Source: Trinickia symbiotica
Lineage (GTDB): Bacteria; Pseudomonadota; Gammaproteobacteria; Burkholderiales; Burkholderiaceae
Reading direction: 5' to 3'
DNA length: 64,000 nucleotides
Assembly: GCF_002934455.1 (NCBI RefSeq)
Contig: NZ_PTIR01000017.1
Span: forward strand, 1 to 64,000
The translations under genes and the position numbers were made by a program. The notes beneath the pieces were generated by a model. The model was given only the letters and a program-made list of their open reading frames with translations. It did not search any database and was not told where the DNA came from. Positions 51,200 to 57,629 of this stretch are shown in pieces (the stretch's first letter is position 1; every line of letters begins with the position of its first letter).

Positions 51200-52210
51200 T
51201 CAAACACCTCCGAACGTTGTGTAGTCGACAAAGAAATCGTTCGGTGCGGCAAAGTTCGTAAAGGCCACGGTTATCGATACTTCAATCGCCTCCACATAGT
51301 GCCACCAGCCGATGGGCAGAAACAGCAGTTCACCCGGCTCGAGCGTGCATTGCATGAATCGAGCATTGGCGAACGCGGGTGTCACCTCGAGGTTCGGCCG
51401 TTTGCCGTCAACCGTTGAAAAGCAGTGCAGATGGTTATACATGAACGGCGTATCGTGAAGCGGCACGAGCAGAATGCGCTTGCGGCCCACAACCTGCGCT
51501 AGTAAATTGTTCGTCAGGTCATGATGGAACGGCGTGATCGTTCCCGCAGGGCCGAACCAAAGAAAGCCATCGTCGGGCGACCTTGGATCCAGGTAAGGCG
51601 GCAGCGGCTTGAGGTCATCCCAAAGCTCGGCGAGCGCTCGGCGGTTAAGCGAATGATTGCTCGCCGTCATATAGAAATCGTTGGTGGGCGATGACCGCTC
51701 GATGAGATCGACGTAATCGCCAAAGCGCATCTTCTTCGTCAATAAGCCTTTGTTGATCTCGAAGTCGGGATCGCTTTCCCGACCGAATTGGACTTCCACC
51801 TCCCGCTCGCCCCAACGCTCGCGGAAAATGGCGCAGCTCCACCGCCTGAGCGCAGGCCATTCGTCCAACATGCCGGCAATAATCACGGGACGATTCGCAT
51901 AGTAAAAGCGCTCGAAGAACTCCTCCCGATCAAGCCCGTCCCGGCGCTCTATATCGGTGGCCTCCCTGTGCATCACCGATAGCCTACGGTACACGCCGAG
52001 AATCCAGTCGCGCTTTTTTAAGCGCTCGCGCAAACGCCTGCTCCCCTGCACATAGGGATGTATCAGCGCCGCTCTGACTTCATGTCGTGCGTCGTCGGAA
52101 GCGACGCCATTCGAAACCATCTCGCGGACGATCGACTCTTCCGAGCGGCCGAGCGTCAAGTTCTCGGCAATCCAACGCCGCCACTCATCATCTACTGTCC
52201 CGTGCGGCAT
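51200..52210 (-). CDS. JmjC/cupin-8-type Fe(II)/2-oxoglutarate oxygenase with extra N-terminal domain
   Basis: A 336-residue protein, convergent with the QueA-like gene. Residues about 9-50 form a small helical domain (DEWRRWIAENLTLGRSEES then IVREMVSNG) also present in the prolyl hydroxylase at 53188. The cupin-8 core follows: FYYANRPVIIAGMLDEWPAL (about 102-121), iron-binding HxD in TPFHHDLTNNLLAQ (about 228), GRKRILLVPLHD and the distal His in LPIGWWHYVEAIEVSITVAF (about 295-314). Enzymes of this fold hydroxylate protein side chains, peptides or small molecules. The substrate is unknown. Confidence 0.8.
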   Translation of the reverse strand: MPHGTVDDEWRRWIAENLTLGRSEESIVREMVSNGVASDDARHEVRAALIHPYVQGSRRLRERLKKRDWILGVYRRLSVMHREATDIERRDGLDREEFFERFYYANRPVIIAGMLDEWPALRRWSCAIFRERWGEREVEVQFGRESDPDFEINKGLLTKKMRFGDYVDLIERSSPTNDFYMTASNHSLNRRALAELWDDLKPLPPYLDPRSPDDGFLWFGPAGTITPFHHDLTNNLLAQVVGRKRILLVPLHDTPFMYNHLHCFSTVDGKRPNLEVTPAFANARFMQCTLEPGELLFLPIGWWHYVEAIEVSITVAFTNFAAPNDFFVDYTTFGGV

Positions 52211-52260
52211 CTATTTCGTCCATTGGGTGTGAGTTCGCATTGATGACTCTATCGGAGCCG

Positions 52261-52305
52261 ACGACGCTAATTGCCTATCAGAACTGATAGGCAAGCGCGC
52301 GTCGT
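52261..52305. promoter_or_regulatory. Large inverted repeat between divergent oxygenase and glycosyltransferase genes
   Basis: Perfect 11-bp arms, TTGCCTATCAG (52271-52281) and its complement (52284-52294), are separated by AA. They are flanked by a second pair, ACGACGC (52261-52267) and GCGTCGT (52299-52305). It lies 51-95 bases before the leftward oxygenase start and 87-131 before the rightward glycosyltransferase start. It looks like an operator for a dimeric regulator or a strong cruciform; no T-tract suggests a terminator. Confidence 0.65.
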
Positions 52306-52391
52306 TTACTGGCATCATTCGAGCTCGAAGCCAATGATAAGCGAAACGCGAATCGATACCGCATTTGCCATACTGGTTGCACAACACAACG

Positions 52392-53132
52392 ATGCGACTC
52401 GTCTACTATTCGATCGCCTGCATGGCGGGATCCCGGTGTGAGACGCAGTGCATGGAAAGCATTCGCAGTTTGCGGCGCTATAACGAGCGCATATTGTCGC
52501 TGCGACATTGTCCGCTGGAAAACGCCGAGCAGATTCTTTACCTCGATTGCGACACATATTTCTTTAGCGACGTGGCGCAGCTTTTCGATCGGTATTCGGG
52601 AGCGCAGTGGTACGCCCGTGAAGAACCCAGCTCGTCGCGCGGCCCGTTCGGCTACGATCGCGACTATGTCGACGAATCGCTGCTGGAGCAAGTCGCGCGG
52701 ACCGTACTTCGCGAGCCCGTCATGCCGTACAGCACGGGTTGCTTCCTGATGAACCACCGGCTATGGGAATCCCTTCTCGAGCATGCGAACGACATCCTCG
52801 CCTTCACTTGGCGCCTCTTGTTGGGACAGTGTCGTTGGCCTCGAGCTTACGAGTGCCAGTATGAGTTGCCGCTGTCGATTCTGCGCGCACACGTCACTTC
52901 CAACGACTGGCGGGAAGCCTTGCCGTATCCGTCGCGTAACGCGTGGATTGTCGAGCAGGTCGCGATTTGGTTGACGCTTGGGGGCGTCCGCGGTTTGACG
53001 CACGATACTTTTTCGCCAAGCGATGTCGTTCAGGGTGGCGAGTGTCTGGCACCACATGATGCCGTGCTGGCGCACTATTATTCGGGCAACGAGCGCGCAT
53101 TTTTTGAACGGCTACCGTGGTGTCAGGCATAA
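52392..53132 (+). CDS. Glycosyltransferase-like protein, short, possibly internally deleted
   Basis: A 246-residue protein from the ATG at 52392. The N-terminus MRLVYYSIA with ETQCMESIRSLRRYN is the first beta-alpha unit of GT-A glycosyltransferases, and ILYLDCDTYFFSDVAQLF (about residues 48-65) carries the DxD nucleotide-sugar/metal motif. PYSTGCFLMNHRLWESLL (about 115) and GLTHDTFSPSDVV follow. Normally some 50-60 residues separate SIRSLRRYN from the DxD strand; here only about 18 do (ERILSLRHCPLENAEQ), as if an in-frame deletion removed the donor-binding part. The donor and acceptor are unknown. It is likely cotranscribed with the downstream prolyl hydroxylase. Confidence 0.65.
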   Translation: MRLVYYSIACMAGSRCETQCMESIRSLRRYNERILSLRHCPLENAEQILYLDCDTYFFSDVAQLFDRYSGAQWYAREEPSSSRGPFGYDRDYVDESLLEQVARTVLREPVMPYSTGCFLMNHRLWESLLEHANDILAFTWRLLLGQCRWPRAYECQYELPLSILRAHVTSNDWREALPYPSRNAWIVEQVAIWLTLGGVRGLTHDTFSPSDVVQGGECLAPHDAVLAHYYSGNERAFFERLPWCQA

Positions 53133-53187
53133 CGGTGGCAGCACTGAAGATAGCGCTGCGAGCATGCGATGTGGAAAAGGAGGAAAT

Positions 53188-54048
53188 ATGGCCGTTTTGG
53201 ACGAGACTTGGAAAAATTGGCTGACGCTCAACAAGAATCGTGGCTGCACGCCGGAATCGATGATCGAGGCCATGATGCAGGCCGGTTTCGATCCCAATGC
53301 GGCGAATGCGGCGGTGCATCGGCTCATGGACTTGCACGGTCGCGAAGACCATACCGACTCATTGCCCGCGGAGCTGGTTTCGGCCGAGTATCAATACGAC
53401 CCATCGCCCGTTGGAAGCGGCAATGTTGTCCGCGCGAGCGATCGTGACGTCAAAGTGCTGATGCGTTGCAAGCGACCGCAGCTGATGACGTTTGCAGATT
53501 TGCTCGCTGATGACGAATGCGAAGAATTGATTGTGCGCTCGCGCGATCGCCTGCGACCTTCGACAACGGTCAACCCCACGACCGGCACCTTCGACGTCAT
53601 CCCCAATCGGTCGAGCAAGGGAATTTGCTTTCAGCGCGGGGAGGACGCCTTTATCTCGCGAATCGAGCAGCGTTTCGCCAGCTTGATGAATTGGCCCGTC
53701 GAGAACGGCGAAGGCCTGCAGGTTCTCCGATACGGCATCGGCGACGAATATCGTCCTCATTTCGATTATTTCCCGCCGGGGCAAGCAGGCAGCAACGTCC
53801 ACCTGGCTCACGGAGGGCAGCGTGTCGCCACGCTCATCGTTTATCTGAATGACGTCGAAGCCGGCGGGGAAACGATCTTTCCCGAAGTCGGACTATCGGT
53901 GGCGCCGCGCCGCGGCTGCGCCGTCTATTTCCGGTATGCGAACGGCTCGCGGCAGGTCGATCCGACGACGTTGCACGGGGGCGCCCCCGTCATTGCCGGC
54001 GAAAAATGGATCATGACGAAGTGGGTACGGGAGCGAGCGTACGTTTAG
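53188..54048 (+). CDS. Prolyl-4-hydroxylase-type Fe(II)/2-oxoglutarate dioxygenase with extra N-terminal domain
   Basis: A 286-residue protein with AAGGAGG (53177-53183) before its ATG. Residues about 5-45 (ETWKNWLTLNKNRGCTPES, IEAMMQAGFDPN) are the same small domain as in the oxygenase at 51200. The catalytic double-stranded beta-helix has iron ligands HxD in DEYRPHFDYFPPG (about 186-198) and the distal His in TTLHGGAPV (about 257-265). The 2-oxoglutarate-binding Lys is in GEKWIMTKWVRERAYV. Upstream, ELIVRSRDRLRPSTTVNP and RSSKGICFQRGED match P4H active-site approach loops. Bacterial P4Hs hydroxylate prolines in proteins; the Pro-Thr protein at 49066 is an obvious local candidate, by inference only. 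Confidence 0.85.
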   Translation: MAVLDETWKNWLTLNKNRGCTPESMIEAMMQAGFDPNAANAAVHRLMDLHGREDHTDSLPAELVSAEYQYDPSPVGSGNVVRASDRDVKVLMRCKRPQLMTFADLLADDECEELIVRSRDRLRPSTTVNPTTGTFDVIPNRSSKGICFQRGEDAFISRIEQRFASLMNWPVENGEGLQVLRYGIGDEYRPHFDYFPPGQAGSNVHLAHGGQRVATLIVYLNDVEAGGETIFPEVGLSVAPRRGCAVYFRYANGSRQVDPTTLHGGAPVIAGEKWIMTKWVRERAYV

Positions 54049-54166
54049 CGGCACGATCCAAGCGCGGACTGTGTCAAAATCGGCGCATTGAGCGATTTCG
54101 GGTTTGCTGCCGGACGGCAAGGCACTTCGCTCTCCGAACCAAACGGACCTCGCAGGCATTGAGAAC

Positions 54167-55357
54167 ATGGACGACTCTTTCAATTTCGACACCCTTGCCG
54201 TGCGCGCCGGCACGGTGCGGACAGACTTCAACGAGCACTCGGAAGCGCTATTTCTAACCTCGAGTTTTTGCTTTACAAGCGCCGCCGAAGCTGCCGAGCG
54301 CTTCAAGCATTCCGAGGACTACTACACGTATTCCCGCTTCACGAACCCGACGGTCACGATGTTCCAGGAGCGCCTCGCCGCGCTTGAAGGCGGCGAGGCT
54401 TGCATCGCGACCGCCTCGGGCATGAGCGCGATTCTCTCCGTCGTCATGGCCGCGATGCAGGCGGGCGACCATATCGTCAGCTCGCGCGCGCTTTTCGGCT
54501 CGACGCTCGGCATGTTCTCGCAGATTTTCTCGCGCTTCGGGATTACAACGACGTACGTCGACCCCGTCGACCTCGATGCATGGAAAGCCGCCGTACGGCC
54601 TGAAACGAAGATGTTCTTCGTCGAAACGCCTTCGAATCCAATGACGGAGCTTTGCGATATCGAAGCCGTCGGCAAGATCGCGAAAGCGGCGGGCGCGATT
54701 TACGTGGTAGACAACACGTTTTGCAGTCCGGCCGTTCAGCAACCGTTGAAGCTCGGCGCCGACGTCGTCATGCATTCGGCCACGAAGCTCATCGATGGGC
54801 AGGGCAGGGTGCTGGGTGGCGCCCTCGTCGGCACGCGCCAGTTCATCATCGAGAAAGTGTTCCCGTTCGTCCGCACCGCTGGGCCGACGATGTCCGCGTT
54901 CAACGCATGGATCCTGCTCAAAGGGATGGAGACGCTTGCACTGCGTGCGGAGCGCCATTCCGCCTCCTCGTTGACCGTCGCCCGGTGGCTCGAGGCGCAT
55001 CCCACGGTGAAGCGCGTTTTTTATCCCGGGCTCGAATCGCATCCGCAGTATGAACTGGCAAAGCGGCAGCAACGCTCGGGCGGTTCGGTGCTGGCATTCG
55101 AGGTGGTCGGCGAGACACCCGAGCAACAACGTGAAAATGCTTGGCGTGTGATCGACAACACGAAGCTCTGCTCGATCACGGCCAACGTCGGCGATACGCG
55201 TACGACGATTACGCATCCGGCAACGACGACGCACAGCCGCATCACCCCGGAAGCGCGCGCGCAGGCCGGCATTACCGAAGCGCTGCTGCGCGTGGCGGTG
55301 GGGCTCGAGGATGCGGACGATATCTGCGCGGACCTCGGTCGAGGACTGAACCGCTGA
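54167..55357 (+). CDS. metZ: O-succinylhomoserine sulfhydrylase
   Basis: PLP enzyme that makes homocysteine from O-succinylhomoserine and sulfide. It has 396 residues from the ATG at 54167. Family marks are SEDYYTYSRFTNPTVTMFQE (about residues 48-67), ACIATASGMSAILSVVM, VETPSNPMTELCDIEAVGKI and the PLP lysine in VVMHSATKLIDGQGRVLGGA (about 202-221). It follows purF in many Burkholderia, so the DNA between purF and metZ is an insertion. Confidence 0.95.
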   Translation: MDDSFNFDTLAVRAGTVRTDFNEHSEALFLTSSFCFTSAAEAAERFKHSEDYYTYSRFTNPTVTMFQERLAALEGGEACIATASGMSAILSVVMAAMQAGDHIVSSRALFGSTLGMFSQIFSRFGITTTYVDPVDLDAWKAAVRPETKMFFVETPSNPMTELCDIEAVGKIAKAAGAIYVVDNTFCSPAVQQPLKLGADVVMHSATKLIDGQGRVLGGALVGTRQFIIEKVFPFVRTAGPTMSAFNAWILLKGMETLALRAERHSASSLTVARWLEAHPTVKRVFYPGLESHPQYELAKRQQRSGGSVLAFEVVGETPEQQRENAWRVIDNTKLCSITANVGDTRTTITHPATTTHSRITPEARAQAGITEALLRVAVGLEDADDICADLGRGLNR

Positions 55358-55439
55358 TTTGGACTGCTGACGACGCTGTGTCAACCGGCCCCGATTAGCC
55401 TCGGTGTCAACAAAGGAGCGCACAGCGACGCGTGCGCGC

Positions 55440-56222
55440 TCAATGAGCGCGCATCGCCCGCCACTGCCCGGGTGCAAGCCCGAATCGACGCGTGAACGCA
55501 TGCGTGAACGCGCTCTGATCGCCAAAGCCGACGGCCAGCGCGACGTCAGTCAGCGTGTTGCGAGGATCGCGCAGCAACGCGAGGGCCGTGTCGAGCCGCA
55601 GGCGCTGCAAATAGCGATGCGGTGTCGTGCCGAACGCTTCTTCGAACAACTGATGGAAGCGCCGCGTGCCGAATCCGCAATGTGCCGCAAGATCGGGCAC
55701 CCGCAATGGCTCGGACAAATTCGTCCGCAGCCACTTGTCGATACGAGGAAAATCGAGCCCGACAGCGGGTGGTTCGATGCCGATTGCCGTGGCGAGTGCG
55801 GCAGCGAGACGCGTCGCGGTATCCCACGCGAATTGTCGGGCGTGCGACGCCCCGAGCGTCGACGCGGGTTTCGCCATCGGCGCACCGCCCGTTGCCACGT
55901 CCATGACGAGTCGGGCAAACGCGTCATCGAGGGTGACCACGAGCGGGCGAGCAAAAAGCCGCTCGGGTATCGCGAGCGAGGCGGGCGACAAATCGAGCAC
56001 GACTTGTCGGTTCTCGCCGATTCCCGCGTATTCGTGCCGCGAACCCGCCGGTATCAGCCACGCATAGCGCTTGTCGATGCGTTGCGCAACACCGTCCACG
56101 GCCATCTCCATTGCGCCGTCGAGCCCGAGCACGACTTGATGGAAATCGTGCTCGTCAGCCGCGCTCGCTTCCTCGAAGCAGCGCAGCGTCACGCTCGGCG
56201 CACGGATCGCCTGCCTGCTCAT
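55440..56222 (-). CDS. AraC-family transcriptional regulator
   Basis: A 260-residue regulator. The N-terminal 100 residues look like a cupin sensor (HDFHQVVLGLDGAMEMAVDG, YAWLIPAGSRHEYAGI). The C-terminal AraC/XylS domain (about 160-258) has two helix-turn-helices: LRVPDLAAHCGFGTRRFHQL and LTDVALAVGFGDQSAFTHAF, then FGLAPGQWRAMR. It converges on metZ and lies next to the FKBP gene. The target is not evident. Confidence 0.9.
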   Translation of the reverse strand: MSRQAIRAPSVTLRCFEEASAADEHDFHQVVLGLDGAMEMAVDGVAQRIDKRYAWLIPAGSRHEYAGIGENRQVVLDLSPASLAIPERLFARPLVVTLDDAFARLVMDVATGGAPMAKPASTLGASHARQFAWDTATRLAAALATAIGIEPPAVGLDFPRIDKWLRTNLSEPLRVPDLAAHCGFGTRRFHQLFEEAFGTTPHRYLQRLRLDTALALLRDPRNTLTDVALAVGFGDQSAFTHAFTRRFGLAPGQWRAMRAH

Positions 56223-56287
56223 GCGTCTCTCAGTCTCTTCACGTTACGTCTTCACGCGCGGCTGGCATTCCGGCCCCGCGTGCTCAA

Positions 56288-56629
56288 TCACGCTTCGAGC
56301 AATTCGACTTCGAACACGAGCGTCGCATTCGGCGGAATGACGCCGCCCGCGCCGCGCGCACCGTACCCGAGCTGAGGCGGGATGGTGAGCCGCCGCACGC
56401 CGCCCACCTTCATGCCCTGCACGCCTTCGTCCCAGCCCTTGATGACCATGCCGCCGCCGAGCACGAACGCGAACGGATCGTTGCGGTCCTTGCTCGAATC
56501 GAACTTCTGCCCGTCGGTGAGCCAGCCCGTGTAGTGGACGCTGACGGTGCGGCCGGCGGTGGCTTCGGCGCCGGCGCCCTCGGTCAGGTCTTCATACTTG
56601 AGGCCGGAAGCGGTTGTCACGATCGACAT
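56288..56629 (-). CDS. FKBP-type peptidyl-prolyl cis-trans isomerase
   Basis: A 113-residue single-domain FKBP that catalyses proline isomerisation. It starts [18 protein letters not shown] (ATG 56629, GGAGAA upstream). FKBP landmarks are [20 protein letters not shown] (about 30-49), [20 protein letters not shown] and [20 protein letters not shown], ending FEVELLEA. It has no signal peptide, so it is cytoplasmic. An upstream in-frame ATG at 56686 would add 19 unrelated residues. Confidence 0.94.
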   Translation of the reverse strand: MSIVTTASGLKYEDLTEGAGAEATAGRTVSVHYTGWLTDGQKFDSSKDRNDPFAFVLGGGMVIKGWDEGVQGMKVGGVRRLTIPPQLGYGARGAGGVIPPNATLVFEVELLEA

Positions 56630-56753
56630 GGGAGAACTCCTCGAATCACGGTTAAAAGCGCCATTGTAGGCGCTCACCGTTGGCATCGGTGCCTATAATG
56701 TCAGTCTCATCAACGTGCTACCCGGTCCTGCCCATCGCCGCGAGGCTGAGCAA

Positions 56754-57593
56754 ATGCCGTGCCCCGACGGCGCGGCGATCAATGGGCCGTCGAGCGCTTC
56801 ATACGAGGGGCCGATCGTGTCGACGTCTTTCAGTGCCGTTGCCGCTGCCACATCCGACGAACGCTTTGCGCGTATGCGCGCCGAGACGGCGCTTTTTATG
56901 CGCGACCACGTGCTGTCGATCGTATCCCACGATCTGCGGAGTCCTCTGAACGCAATCCATAGCTGGGCGTATGTGCTCGAACGCAAGCTGGACCCGAACG
57001 ACGCCGCGGCGCAACGCGCGCTGGCAGGCATCCGGTCGGGCGTCGATCAACAAGTGAAGCTGCTGGAGGAAGCCGTCGACAGCACGCGCGCCGAGACGAA
57101 AGCGCTGCCGCTCACGCGTGCGCCGTTCGCCATGAGGCAGGCTCTCGACCGCTCGCTCGACGATGTCCGGCGCGCGCTGGCCGATGCGCGCGGGGTCACG
57201 ATCAAGCTCGATTCGCAGCTCGATGCCGAGCAGTGCGATGGCGACCGCGAGCGGCTTTCGCAGGCGATATGGGTGATGCTGGCATTTGCCGTCGAAGCCA
57301 GCGCGCCGGGGAGCTCCGTGGCGCTCGCGAGCAGTGTCGAGTCCGGTTCGTGGCGTGTCGACGTCGCCTATACGACGAGTTTCGCCGCGTTGAGCGATGC
57401 GGAGCTGCCGCACGCGTTCGACGCTTTCTCCCGCAAGCAGGCGATGCTTGCGCGCGAAGCGGGGCGCATCGCCTGGGTGCTTGCGCTGCCGCAGCGCGTA
57501 GCCTCGGCGCATGGCGGGATGTTCGAGCAAGGCGACACGCTCGACGGGCAACCGTCGACGCTTTCTCTACGCGTGCCGCTCGTGGCGGTTTGA
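56754..57593 (+). CDS. Histidine-kinase-like protein with degenerate ATPase domain
   Basis: A 279-residue soluble protein (start 56754; a GTG at 56715 is possible). The HisKA dimerisation helix is well kept: FMRDHVLSIVSHDLRSPLNAI with the phospho-acceptor His (about residues 55-60). A second helix follows, GIRSGVDQQVKLLEEAVDST. The C-terminal region has the length of a HATPase_c domain, but the N box, DxGxG and GxGLGL motifs are not recognisable (ERLSQAIWVMLAFAVEASAP; REAGRIAWVLALPQRV). It may act as a phosphotransfer or dimerisation partner rather than an autokinase. No response regulator is adjacent. Confidence 0.75.
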   Translation: MPCPDGAAINGPSSASYEGPIVSTSFSAVAAATSDERFARMRAETALFMRDHVLSIVSHDLRSPLNAIHSWAYVLERKLDPNDAAAQRALAGIRSGVDQQVKLLEEAVDSTRAETKALPLTRAPFAMRQALDRSLDDVRRALADARGVTIKLDSQLDAEQCDGDRERLSQAIWVMLAFAVEASAPGSSVALASSVESGSWRVDVAYTTSFAALSDAELPHAFDAFSRKQAMLAREAGRIAWVLALPQRVASAHGGMFEQGDTLDGQPSTLSLRVPLVAV

Positions 57594-57629
57594 TGTTCGC
57601 GGGCAGGGCGAAGCGGATAGCTCACAACG

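Noticed and set aside
55433-55453. Odd palindrome at the end of the AraC gene
   Set aside because: The arms are separated by one base and lie within coding sequence (RAH-stop region); there is no T-tract, so it was not called a terminator.
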